NCBI GenBank assembly: GCA_036268615.1
Contig: DATATV010000053.1
Span: 1 to 64,000, forward strand
Length of the DNA stretch: 64,000 bases
Direction: 5' to 3'
DNA from: DATATV01 sp036268615
GTDB lineage: Bacteria; Actinomycetota; Actinomycetes; Mycobacteriales; Pseudonocardiaceae
Shown: positions 35,731 through 43,661 of the stretch, in pieces
Position numbering within the stretch: the stretch's first letter is position 1
Layout: each line of letters starts with the position of its first letter
Notes under the pieces: model-generated
What the model saw: the letters and a program-made list of their open reading frames with translations, nothing else
What the model was told of the DNA's origin: nothing
Database searches by the model: none
Program-made: the position numbers and the translations under genes

Positions 35731-37173
35731 ATGAGTAACGACGTGGCGGCACCGGTCGTGGCGCCGGTGCACCGGCGGCGCTGGGTCGCGCTGGCCGTGC
35801 TGCTGGTCGCGGAGGCGATGAACCTGCTGGACTCGACGATCGTGCAGGTCGCCGCGCCGGTGATGCACACCGACCTGGCCGGCCCCGACTCCGACATCCA
35901 GTGGTTCACCGCCGCCTACACGCTGCCGTTCGCGGTACTGCTGATCAGCGGCGGCCGGCTGGGCGACATGGTCGGGCGAAAGCGGATCTTCCGGCTCGGT
36001 GTGGCGGTGTTCGTGCTCGCCTCGCTGTGCTGCGCGCTGGCCGGCTCGGCCGAGTTGCTGATCACCATGCGGGCGGTGCAGGGCGCGGCGGCCGCGTTCA
36101 TCGTCCCGCAGACGTTCGGCCTGATCCGCGCGATGTTCGGCGGCGACGAACTGACCAAGGCGCTGGGCAGCATCGGCCCGGTGATGGGCCTGGCCGCGGT
36201 GTGCGGGCCGGTACTGGGCGGGGTGCTCACCCACGCCGACCTGTTCGGCTCGTCCTGGCGGGCGGTGTTCCTGGTCAACGTGCCGCTGGGGGTCGCGGTG
36301 CTGCTGGCCGCGCCGCTGCTGCGCGAGGACCGGGCCGCCACCCGGCCCAGCCTCGACCTCGTCGGCACGGCGCTCGTGATCGTCGGGGCGGGCCTGGTGG
36401 TCTATCCGCTGATCGAGGGCAACACCGCGGGCTGGCCGGCCTGGACCTGGCTCACCCTCGGCGCGGGTCTGCTGGTGCTGGTGATCTTCGGGCTGCACCA
36501 ACGGCTGGGCGCCCGTGCGGTGCGTGGTCGGCTGGTCGCGACGACCTTGTTCCAGGACCGCGGTTTCCCGGCCGCGCTGGCCAGTTCGGTGTTGTTCTTC
36601 GCCGTGATGACCGGTCTGATGCTCATCGTCGTGTTGCAGTTGCAGCTCGGCCTGCACGCCGACGTGCTCACCGCCGGGCTCAGTCTGCTGCCCTGGTCGG
36701 TCGGGCTGGGGGTGGCCTCGTTCCTCGCCGGGTCCTACCTGGTACCCCGGTACGGCGCGCGGGTGATGTTCGCCGGGCTGGCAGTGCTGTTGGTCGGGGT
36801 GCTCGGCGCGATCACCGTCTACGCGACGAGTTCGGCGACCGCCTACCCGTGGCCGCTGCTGCCCGCGCTCGGCATCAGCGGTCTCGGGCTGGGCCTGTTC
36901 ACCACGCCGTTCTTCACCGTCGCGCTCAGCCGGGTGCGCCCGCCCGAGACGGGCTCGGCCGCGGGTCTGCTCAACGCCGTGCAGCAACTCGGCGGCACCC
37001 TCGGGGTTGCCCTGCTGGGCACGGTCTTCCTGCACACCCTGACCGGTGGCGGGAACTCGCTGGACGCCGCCCAGCGGGCGTGCTGGCTGGCCGTCGGGCT
37101 GCTGGTGGCCACCGGCGTCGCGGTCGCCGTGCTCGTCTCCCCGGTCAGCCGACCAGATCACGAAGCCCGATAG
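35731..37173 (+). CDS. MFS transporter, DHA2 (EmrB/QacA-type, 14-helix) drug exporter
   Basis: 480 residues with about 14 hydrophobic segments. DHA2 hallmarks are seen: LDSTIVQVAAPVMHTDL in the first helix region, GGRLGDMVGRKRIF (motif A), GPVLGGVL in the motif C region, and the late GLLNAVQQLGGTLGVALLG. Such proton antiporters export drugs, dyes or natural products. ATG 35731 follows GGGAGGGGAG. The Lrp-type gene is divergent. The exporter is 4.6 kb from the lipid-synthase cluster, and whether it belongs to that cluster is unknown. Confidence 0.88.
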   Translation: MSNDVAAPVVAPVHRRRWVALAVLLVAEAMNLLDSTIVQVAAPVMHTDLAGPDSDIQWFTAAYTLPFAVLLISGGRLGDMVGRKRIFRLGVAVFVLASLCCALAGSAELLITMRAVQGAAAAFIVPQTFGLIRAMFGGDELTKALGSIGPVMGLAAVCGPVLGGVLTHADLFGSSWRAVFLVNVPLGVAVLLAAPLLREDRAATRPSLDLVGTALVIVGAGLVVYPLIEGNTAGWPAWTWLTLGAGLLVLVIFGLHQRLGARAVRGRLVATTLFQDRGFPAALASSVLFFAVMTGLMLIVVLQLQLGLHADVLTAGLSLLPWSVGLGVASFLAGSYLVPRYGARVMFAGLAVLLVGVLGAITVYATSSATAYPWPLLPALGISGLGLGLFTTPFFTVALSRVRPPETGSAAGLLNAVQQLGGTLGVALLGTVFLHTLTGGGNSLDAAQRACWLAVGLLVATGVAVAVLVSPVSRPDHEAR

Positions 37174-37182
37174 GTTCGGGCT
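37164..37182. terminator. Short hairpin over the MFS stop codon
   Basis: AGCCCGA-taggt-TCGGGCT, a 7-bp stem whose loop contains the TAG stop of the MFS gene. It lies between convergent genes. Confidence 0.4.
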
Positions 37183-37218
37183 GCCGGCGTTCCGGTCCAC
37201 GCGCCCGAGGCGACCGGA

Positions 37219-38187
37219 TCACATGTCCAGAACGAGCCGAGGCGAGCGGGCGCGGGACACGCACAGCATCATCGTCCGGCCTGCGGCCTGCTCGTCCTCG
37301 GTGAGCACCGAGTCGCGGTGGTCGACCTCGCCGGCCAGCACGGTCGTCTCGCAGGTGGCGCAGGTGCCCTCCAGACAGGAGGACGGCACATCGAGACCGG
37401 CCCTGGTCAGCGCGGCCAGGATCGACTGCCCGGCCAGCACCGGCACGACGGCGCCGGTGCTGTTGAGCACCACCTCGAACCCGCCGTCGGCGGCCGGGTT
37501 GGTCTCGATCTCCTTGGCATGGAAGCGTTCGACGTGCAGCGTGCCGGCGGCGCGACCGCCGTGCACCTGCTCGACCGCCTTGAGCAGCGGCTCCGGCCCG
37601 CAGCAGTACACCGCGGCGCCGTCCGCGGCCGCACCGAGAATCTCGGCCAGCGGCAGCAGGCCCAGCTCGGCCTCCGGGTGCACCCGAACCCGGGCGGCGT
37701 AAGCGGCGAGTTCGGGCAGGAACGCCATCCGCTCCCGGAGCCGACCGCCATAGTGCAGCTGCCAGTCCGCGCCGTTCGCGTGCACGGCCGCGATCATCGG
37801 CAGCAGCGGGGTGATGCCGATGCCGCCCGCGATGAACTCGTAGCGATCCGCCTCGATCAGCGGAAAGTTGTTGCGCGGAGCGCCGACCGAGAGCAGCGAG
37901 CCGGTCGTCACCCGCTCGTGCAGGTAGCGCGAGCCGCCCCGGCCGGGCTGTTCGAGCAGCACCGCGATCCGCCAGTGCCGGCGGTCGGCCGGGTCGCCGC
38001 ACAGCGAGTACTGCCGGGACAGTTCAGCGGTCAGCCGCACGTCGATGTGCGCGCCCGGCGTCCAGGCCGGCAGGTCCGCGCCGGTCGGGTCGGCCAGGGC
38101 GAAGGACAGCACGTCCTCGGCCTCGCGGGTGGCCCGGACCACGCGCAACTCGCGCGCCGCGCCGGAAACCTGGCTGGACGTAGGCAC
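37219..38187 (-). CDS. PDR/VanB family oxidoreductase (FMN, NAD(P)H, [2Fe-2S])
   Basis: 322 residues in the phthalate-dioxygenase-reductase order: FMN-binding barrel (about 1-100, with SRQYSLCGDP), NAD-binding domain (about 105-220, with FIAGGIGITPLLPM and CCGPEPLL), and a C-terminal plant-type [2Fe-2S] ferredoxin with SSCLEGTCATC and a later Cys in MLCVS. It passes electrons from NAD(P)H to an oxygenase. No Rieske oxygenase partner is encoded in the window. GTG 38187 follows CGAGGAG. It is divergent from the acyl-CoA-dehydrogenase-like gene. Confidence 0.88.
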   Translation of the reverse strand: MPTSSQVSGAARELRVVRATREAEDVLSFALADPTGADLPAWTPGAHIDVRLTAELSRQYSLCGDPADRRHWRIAVLLEQPGRGGSRYLHERVTTGSLLSVGAPRNNFPLIEADRYEFIAGGIGITPLLPMIAAVHANGADWQLHYGGRLRERMAFLPELAAYAARVRVHPEAELGLLPLAEILGAAADGAAVYCCGPEPLLKAVEQVHGGRAAGTLHVERFHAKEIETNPAADGGFEVVLNSTGAVVPVLAGQSILAALTRAGLDVPSSCLEGTCATCETTVLAGEVDHRDSVLTEDEQAAGRTMMLCVSRARSPRLVLDM

Positions 38188-38402
38188 CGTGTCGGCTCCT
38201 CGGGTCACGCCGTACCTGGGCCGGCGATCCCGTGCGGGACTGCCGTAGCTCGACTGCCAAATTAGCCAGTATTCGCCCGAGCAGATAAGGCGTGTTTCGA
38301 ATTCGTGGGGTGCGCGATTGGACCTGCCTATGAGCACCTTGGGTCTATGTGTGGGCCCCGATAATTGCTTCGGCAGCCGACGTCGAGCAGATCGGGGCAG
38401 CC
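38188..38402. promoter_or_regulatory. Divergent intergenic region, presumed promoters
   Basis: 215 nt between the VanB-type reductase and the acyl-CoA-dehydrogenase-like gene. The middle part (about 38260-38310) is markedly AT-richer than its surroundings, as expected for back-to-back promoters. No dyad or known operator was recognised. Confidence 0.35.
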
Positions 38403-39347
38403 ATGACCGCCGCACTCAGGACTCGATCCGCTCCCCCATTGCCCGCCGAGCTCGCCGAGGTGGTGACGGAGTTCGTCCGCGAGCGGGTGCTGCCGATGGA
38501 ACAGGACGCCCTGGCCGACGGGAGTGCCGACGCGGAACTGCGGGCTCGGTTGCGGGCCGCGGCCCGGGAGTGCGCGCTGTTCGGTCCGGTTTCTCCGATT
38601 CGGTACGGCGGGTTGGCGCTGGACCACCGTGGTCAGGTTGAGGTGTTGCTGGCGGCCGGGGCCAGTCTGCTTGGTCCAACGGCGCTGAACTGCGACTTTC
38701 CCGACGACGCGACGATCAGCCTGCTCGACCGGGTCGGTACGGCCGAGCAGGTCGTCGTCGGGGACCGCGGGTTCCTGGTGTGCGCGGCCCGGACCGATCA
38801 GGACGTCACGTTGTTCCTGGTGGACAGTGACAATCCGGGCCTGCGTCGGTTGTCCACGCCGGGTCTGGTGCGGTTCGAGAACTGCGTTGTGCCGGATTCC
38901 GCGGTGCTCGGCGCGGTGGGTGCGGGCGTCGACCTGCTGCGGTCGGGGCAGCCGGCGAGCGGGGTGCGGCAGAGCGCGCGTCGCCTCGGCCTGGCGATCC
39001 GGGCGCACGAGCTGACCGCCCGCTGGCAGCCGACGGTGGACCACGGATTGGTTGCCGACAACGAGATCGACATCATCGCGGCCGGCAGCCTGATCCGGTC
39101 CACTGCGGCCCTGCTCGACGAACGGTCCGGCGCCGACCTCGATGTCGCCCACACGGCGGCTGTGACCAGCACGTTCGTCGCAGACGCGGTGGCCAGGGTG
39201 CTCGATCGCGCCACCCAGCTGGACCGCGGCCACGACCGGTCGCCCGTCAGCTTTCTGGCGCGGGCACGCGGATTCCGAACGTACGACGGTCCGGCCGGGT
39301 TACCACGCTGGGCGATCGCGGACCGGGTGCTCCACCGGTTGGGTTGA
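38403..39347 (+). CDS. Short, divergent acyl-CoA-dehydrogenase-like protein
   Basis: 314 residues, some 60-80 shorter than typical acyl-CoA dehydrogenases. The N-terminal helical domain (VTEFVRERVLPMEQDAL, then LRARLRAAARECALFGPV) and the C-terminal family end (ARGFRTYDGPAGLPRWAIADRVL) are recognisable, but the middle is compressed. At the position of the classical catalytic Glu (YEG in mammalian MCAD) the sequence reads YDG, and the usual SEVH/TQIQ after it is AGLP. It may be inactive or act on an unusual thioester. ATG 38403 is preferred, and GTG 38349 is possible. It heads a four-gene plus-strand run. Confidence 0.6.
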   Translation: MTAALRTRSAPPLPAELAEVVTEFVRERVLPMEQDALADGSADAELRARLRAAARECALFGPVSPIRYGGLALDHRGQVEVLLAAGASLLGPTALNCDFPDDATISLLDRVGTAEQVVVGDRGFLVCAARTDQDVTLFLVDSDNPGLRRLSTPGLVRFENCVVPDSAVLGAVGAGVDLLRSGQPASGVRQSARRLGLAIRAHELTARWQPTVDHGLVADNEIDIIAAGSLIRSTAALLDERSGADLDVAHTAAVTSTFVADAVARVLDRATQLDRGHDRSPVSFLARARGFRTYDGPAGLPRWAIADRVLHRLG

Positions 39348-39409
39348 AAATCTGAACGTGTTGTCGGGCTGTTCACGAATTGGCAATTCTACTCAGTTGG
39401 GATGGGCAC

Positions 39410-39937
39410 GTGACCCAGACACAAACGTCATTCTTCGATCGCGCGTTCGCGCCGTTCGCCGAATTCGCCACTAAGAACCCGAACTACGAGAAGCTGATGG
39501 AAATCGCCAACTCGGCGGTCCCGTTCGGCACCTTCGTCGGCGTGCGGATCACCGAACTGGACGCCGAGCACGCGGTCGCCGAACTGCCCGACAAGCCCGA
39601 GTTGCAGAACCACGTCCGGACCGTGCACGCGGCCGGGCTCTTCCTGGCCGCCGACTTCGCCGGCGCGGTGGCCTTTGTCGGTGCCGCCGGTCAGGACGCC
39701 GGGCTGGTCGAGTGGATGGTCGTGCGCGACTCGCGCGCGACGTTCCTCAAGCCGGCGATCGGCCGGATTCGCGCGGTCGGGGTCGTCGAGGAGCGGGCGA
39801 TGCGGGCCATCGCCAGTCGGACGGCGGACCAGCGGCGGTTCGACGTGGACGGCAAGGCACTGCTGTACGACGACAACGACGTGCTGGTCGGCAAGGTGTC
39901 GTTCGACTACGTGTGCCAACTGGCGACCCGGGACTGA
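39410..39937 (+). CDS. Hotdog-fold thioesterase-like protein (DUF4442/PaaI-type)
   Basis: 175 residues. The hotdog core is seen in GTFVGVRITELDAEHAVAELPD, QNHVRTVHAAGLFLAADFAGAVAF and the later strand KVSFDYVCQL. The HVRTVHAAGLF stretch corresponds to the helix used for substrate binding in DUF4442 and PaaI-type thioesterases, which hydrolyse acyl-CoA or acyl-ACP. GTG 39410 was chosen as the most plausible start. It lies 62 nt after the acyl-CoA-dehydrogenase-like gene and 32 nt before an alpha/beta hydrolase, in what looks like a lipid-related operon. Confidence 0.7.
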   Translation: MTQTQTSFFDRAFAPFAEFATKNPNYEKLMEIANSAVPFGTFVGVRITELDAEHAVAELPDKPELQNHVRTVHAAGLFLAADFAGAVAFVGAAGQDAGLVEWMVVRDSRATFLKPAIGRIRAVGVVEERAMRAIASRTADQRRFDVDGKALLYDDNDVLVGKVSFDYVCQLATRD

Positions 39938-39969
39938 CTGCGGCCTCATTCACCGAGCGAGGAGTTCCC

Positions 39970-40887
39970 ATGTCTGCCAGTTCCGAGGCCGGCAGCGGCA
40001 CCCGGCGGCCGAGCCAGTTCGACACGCTCGAATCGATCCCGGTCGACGTGCCGGAGTCCGCGACGTCCGCGGCGTCGTCGTTCGTCGTGCGGGTACTGCC
40101 GGCCGCTGATCCGACCGCGCCGGTGTTGCTGATGCTGCCGGCGATGGCGGTGAAGGCGAAGTTCTACCTGCCGATGATCAAGGCGTTGCAGGGACTCGGT
40201 TTGTCCGGCGCCACCGTGGATCTTCGGGCGCAGGGCGAGAGCACACCGACGCTGGACACGGCCGGCAACTTCGGCTATCGGGAGATGCTGGAGGCCGATC
40301 TGCCGGCGATCGTCGCCGCCGTGCGCGGGCGGTTCCCCGGGGCGCCGGTGTTCCTGTTCGGACACAGTCTGGGCGGCGTGTTGTCGCTGCTGTACTCGGC
40401 GGGGACGCCGGACGGGGTGGCCGGGGTCGTCACCATCGGCACAGGCAGCGTCTACTGGCGGGCGTTCGCTGCCGAGCGGCGGGTGAAGGTGCTGCTCGGC
40501 GCGCAGTACGTGAGCATCGTGTCCCGGGCGCGCGGGCACTGGCCGGCGGGCAGCAAGGTGATGGGCGGCCCGATGGCCGGGCGGGTGATGGTCGACTGGG
40601 CTCGGCATTCGCGGACCGGGCACTACCGGCCGTCCGGGTCCACTCGGGACTACGACCGGCTGCTGCGTGAGCTTGTTCTGCCGGTGTTGATGATCTCGAT
40701 GGATTCCGATCCGCTGGGGCCCAGGTCGACGATCGACCATCTGGGGGCGAAGTTGGTCTCCGCCAAGCTGACCCGGTTGCATCTCGACGAGGCGTCCGGG
40801 GTCGTCAACCGGGATCACTTCGCCTGGGTGAAGGACGCTCCGGTGGTCGGCGGGCTGGTTTCCGGGTGGGTCCGCGAGAACGCCTGA
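39970..40887 (+). CDS. Alpha/beta hydrolase
   Basis: 305 residues. The catalytic triad can be read: nucleophile Ser in FGHSLGG, Asp in MISMDSDPLG and His in NRDHFAWV. The oxyanion region is MLPAMAVKAKFY. The fold resembles serine-hydrolase esterases and monoacylglycerol lipases, but the substrate is unknown. ATG 39970 is preceded by GAGGAG. It is embedded between the hotdog protein and an S41-like gene on the same strand and converges on the acetyl-CoA carboxylase genes. Confidence 0.85.
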   Translation: MSASSEAGSGTRRPSQFDTLESIPVDVPESATSAASSFVVRVLPAADPTAPVLLMLPAMAVKAKFYLPMIKALQGLGLSGATVDLRAQGESTPTLDTAGNFGYREMLEADLPAIVAAVRGRFPGAPVFLFGHSLGGVLSLLYSAGTPDGVAGVVTIGTGSVYWRAFAAERRVKVLLGAQYVSIVSRARGHWPAGSKVMGGPMAGRVMVDWARHSRTGHYRPSGSTRDYDRLLRELVLPVLMISMDSDPLGPRSTIDHLGAKLVSAKLTRLHLDEASGVVNRDHFAWVKDAPVVGGLVSGWVRENA

Positions 40888-40912
40888 GTCCTCGTCGGGC
40901 ACCATTAGGGGT

Positions 40913-41809
40913 GTGGGATCTGCGCGACGGGTTCGTGGTTATCTGTTCGGTGCTGTTGATCTTGTTAGGCGGATCGCGCTGTTCAGCCACACCGTGGACT
41001 GGCCCGGTGTGCGGCAGGAGGCCGAGGACGTGCTGGCGGGTGCGTCCTGTTACGCGGACACCCATGCGCTGATTCGATCGGTCCTGCTGCGGGCGGGCGG
41101 CCGGCACAGTCAGCTGACCGTGCCGGGACAATCGCGGGTGCTGTCGCCGCAGGTGCTCGCCGCGGTCGGGCCGCCCGTGCCCACCGGCCGGGTGGTCGAC
41201 ACCGTGGGGTATCTGCGCCTGCCCCGACTGTCCGGTTCGGTCCGACGCAGACGCGAGTACGTGCGGACCGGCGGTCTGCTGCTTGCCGAACTCGCCGCCG
41301 CGCGGCCCACCGGCTGGATCGTGGACCTGCGGGCCAACACGGGCGGCAGCATGTGGCCGATGCTCGCGGTCGCGGCGCCGTTGCTGCCCGAAGGCGAACT
41401 GGGGTACTTCCTCCTGCCCGGTGGCGCGCAGCGGAGCTGGTCGCTCGCCGACGGGCGCGTCCGGCTCGCCGGGCGGCAAATGGCTCGGTCGCGTGGTCCC
41501 CGCTCGGTGCCCGACCCCGGCCCGCTGGTCGTGCTCACCGGCAACCACACCGCCAGTGCCGGCGAGGCGGTGGCGGTCGCGTTCTCAGCTCGGCCCGAGG
41601 TGCGCGTGATCGGATTGCCGACGCGTGGGCTGACCAGCGGAAACGAGACCCGGGTGCTGCGCGACGGCACCCGGATGCACATCACCGGGTCCTTCTACGC
41701 CGACCACCGGCGGCGCCGGATCACCGGGTCGCTGGGGGTCGACGAGGAGGCCAGTGGCGAGGCCGCGCTCGCGGCCGCGGTGTCCTGGGTGCGAGGGCGG
41801 CAGGGTTAG
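40913..41809 (+). CDS. S41 family peptidase-like protein (no PDZ, cytoplasmic)
   Basis: 298 residues. The N-terminal helper region (ALFSHTVDWPGVRQEAEDVLAGA and RHSQL) and the catalytic core (VGYLRLPRL, GWIVDLRANTGGSMWPML, NHTASAGEAVAVAF with the putative nucleophile Ser) follow the S41/tail-specific-protease layout. There is no signal peptide, no PDZ domain and no obvious catalytic Lys at the CtpA position, so it may not be a classical protease. The start region has lower GC than its neighbours. Its TAG stop overlaps the TAA stop of the convergent accC by two bases. Confidence 0.7.
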   Translation: MGSARRVRGYLFGAVDLVRRIALFSHTVDWPGVRQEAEDVLAGASCYADTHALIRSVLLRAGGRHSQLTVPGQSRVLSPQVLAAVGPPVPTGRVVDTVGYLRLPRLSGSVRRRREYVRTGGLLLAELAAARPTGWIVDLRANTGGSMWPMLAVAAPLLPEGELGYFLLPGGAQRSWSLADGRVRLAGRQMARSRGPRSVPDPGPLVVLTGNHTASAGEAVAVAFSARPEVRVIGLPTRGLTSGNETRVLRDGTRMHITGSFYADHRRRRITGSLGVDEEASGEAALAAAVSWVRGRQG

Positions 41810-43152
41810 CCGATCGTACCGATCAGGGCGGTGTCGTGGGTGGCCGCGCGGAACCTGGGGTGGTCGAGCAGATCGGCGAGGAACGCGGCGGTGGTGGTCA
41901 CCGCCGGACCCTCCACCCGGAGCTCCGCCAGGGCACGTCGCATCCGGGCGATCGCGGTCTCCCGGTCCGGCGCCCAGACGATCACCTTGGCCAGCAACGA
42001 GTCGTAGAGGGACGGGACTCGATAGCCGGACCGCACATAGGTGTCCACCCGGACAAAAGGACCGCCGGGCGGCTCGAACTCGGTGAGCACACCCGGGGTC
42101 GGAGCGAAGTCACGGGCCGGGTCCTCGGCGTTGATCCGGCATTCGATCGACACACCGCGCGCGTCGATGTCGGACTGGCCGTAGCCGAGCGGCTCCCCTG
42201 CCGCGATCCGCAACTGCTCGCGGACCAGGTCGAAGCCGGTGACCATTTCGGTCACCGGGTGCTCCACCTGGAGTCGGCAGTTGACCTCCATGAAGTAGAA
42301 GCGGTTCTCCGCCGGGTCCAGCAGGAACTCGAAGGTGCCGGCGCCGACGTAACCCGCCGCGGTGGCGCCGCGCACCGCGGCCGCGCCCATCTCGGCGAGC
42401 AGGTCGGCCGGGACCTCGGGCGCCGGCGACTCCTCCACCAGTTTCTGATGTCGGCGCTGGAGCGAGCAGTCGCGCGCGCCCAGGTGGATCACGCTGCCGT
42501 GGGTGTCGGCCAGGATCTGGATCTCCACGTGCCGCGCCGATTCCAGGTAGCGCTCCAGGTAGAGTCGGCCGTCGCCGAAGACGGCCTGGGCGGTGGCCCT
42601 GGTGCGGGCGAAGGAACGGGCGAACTCGGCCGGGTCGCGGACCACGACCATGCCGCGGCCACCACCGCCGGCCACCGCCTTGATGATCACCGGGTAGCCG
42701 ATCTCGGCGGCGAGGACCTCCGCCGCGCCCGGGTCGGCGATCGGGTCGCGGCTGCCGGGCAGCAGCGGCAGCCCGGCGTCGAGCATGATCGCCCGGGCCC
42801 TGGCCTTGTCGCCGAGCGTGGCCATCACGTCGGCCGGACAGCCGATGAAGGTGAAGCCCTCGGCCGCGCAGACCTCGGCGAAGTCCGGGTTCTCCGACAG
42901 GAAGCCGTAACCAGGGTGGATCGCGTCCGCGCCGGACATCCGGGCGGCCTCGATGATCGCCGGGATGCGCAGGTAGCTCGACCTCGCCGGACCGGCGCCG
43001 ATCCGGACGGCATGGTCGGCGAACCGGACGACGGCACTGTCCTCGTCGGCCGTCGAGTAGACGGCCACCGAGCGCAGGCCCAACTCCTGGCACGTTCTGG
43101 CCACCCGCAGTGCGATCTCGCCGCGGTTGGCGATCAGCACGGTCTTGATCAC
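41806..43152 (-). CDS. accC: Biotin carboxylase subunit of acetyl-CoA carboxylase
   Basis: 448 residues, the length of stand-alone biotin carboxylase. It carboxylates biotin on BCCP using ATP and bicarbonate. N-terminal VLIANRGEIALRV, the ATP-grasp glycine loop GGGGRGMVVV, and the active-site stretch ECRINAEDP are intact. The start overlaps the BCCP stop in an ATGA arrangement. It is the last gene of the long minus-strand unit. Most actinobacteria use fused alpha subunits (BC plus BCCP) for acyl-CoA carboxylases, so a separate AccC here points to a dedicated malonyl-CoA supply. Confidence 0.93.
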   Translation of the reverse strand: MIKTVLIANRGEIALRVARTCQELGLRSVAVYSTADEDSAVVRFADHAVRIGAGPARSSYLRIPAIIEAARMSGADAIHPGYGFLSENPDFAEVCAAEGFTFIGCPADVMATLGDKARARAIMLDAGLPLLPGSRDPIADPGAAEVLAAEIGYPVIIKAVAGGGGRGMVVVRDPAEFARSFARTRATAQAVFGDGRLYLERYLESARHVEIQILADTHGSVIHLGARDCSLQRRHQKLVEESPAPEVPADLLAEMGAAAVRGATAAGYVGAGTFEFLLDPAENRFYFMEVNCRLQVEHPVTEMVTGFDLVREQLRIAAGEPLGYGQSDIDARGVSIECRINAEDPARDFAPTPGVLTEFEPPGGPFVRVDTYVRSGYRVPSLYDSLLAKVIVWAPDRETAIARMRRALAELRVEGPAVTTTAAFLADLLDHPRFRAATHDTALIGTIG

Positions 43153-43661
43153 CGGTCCACTCCGGCGAGCAGCATCAGCGGCTGGCCGTGCTCGACGGCC
43201 TCCGCGTCGGCGACCAGCAGTTCGACGATCCTGCCGGCACGGTCGGCCTCGACCGGGATCATCAGCTTCATCGCCTCGACGATGCCCACCTGCTGGCCCG
43301 GCCGGACGGTGTCGCCCTCGCCGACGAAGGGCGCGGCGCCCGGTTCCGCTGACCGGTAGAAGACGCCGACCGTCGCCGCGCAGAGCGGGAAAGTGTTGGG
43401 ATCGTTCGCCACCACCGGTTCCGGAGCCGCGGCGACCAGGGCCGGCGCGGCCACCCGGACGGGCGCGGGCAGCGGGAGCTGATCGGGTTGGTTGACCGGC
43501 CAGGCGACCTCCACCTGGACCTCGCCCACCGCCACCCGCACCGAACTGGGGGCGCGGGTGGCCTGCGCGGACATCGCCAGCGCACGGTCGGCCAGCACGG
43601 CGACCAGTTCGGCCACGTCGGGCAGGGTGCCGGGCAGGCCGTTGTCGATACTGGCACTCAT
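43149..43661 (-). CDS. accB: Biotin carboxyl carrier protein of acetyl-CoA carboxylase
   Basis: 170 residues. An N-terminal helical segment and Pro/Ala-rich linker precede the biotinyl domain with the thumb-containing stretch FYRSAEPGAAPFV and the biotinylation site VEAMKLM. This layout is that of bacterial AccB. It shares a 4-nt ATGA overlap with both neighbours (accDA upstream, accC downstream), so the three carboxylase proteins are translationally coupled in order. Confidence 0.93.
   Translation of the reverse strand: MSASIDNGLPGTLPDVAELVAVLADRALAMSAQATRAPSSVRVAVGEVQVEVAWPVNQPDQLPLPAPVRVAAPALVAAAPEPVVANDPNTFPLCAATVGVFYRSAEPGAAPFVGEGDTVRPGQQVGIVEAMKLMIPVEADRAGRIVELLVADAEAVEHGQPLMLLAGVDR

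Noticed and set aside
43149..43661. BCCP frame extended upstream to 44015
   Set aside because: The extension overlaps accDA over 350 nt and is shadow sequence; ATG 43661 sits in a neat ATGA overlap with the accDA stop.
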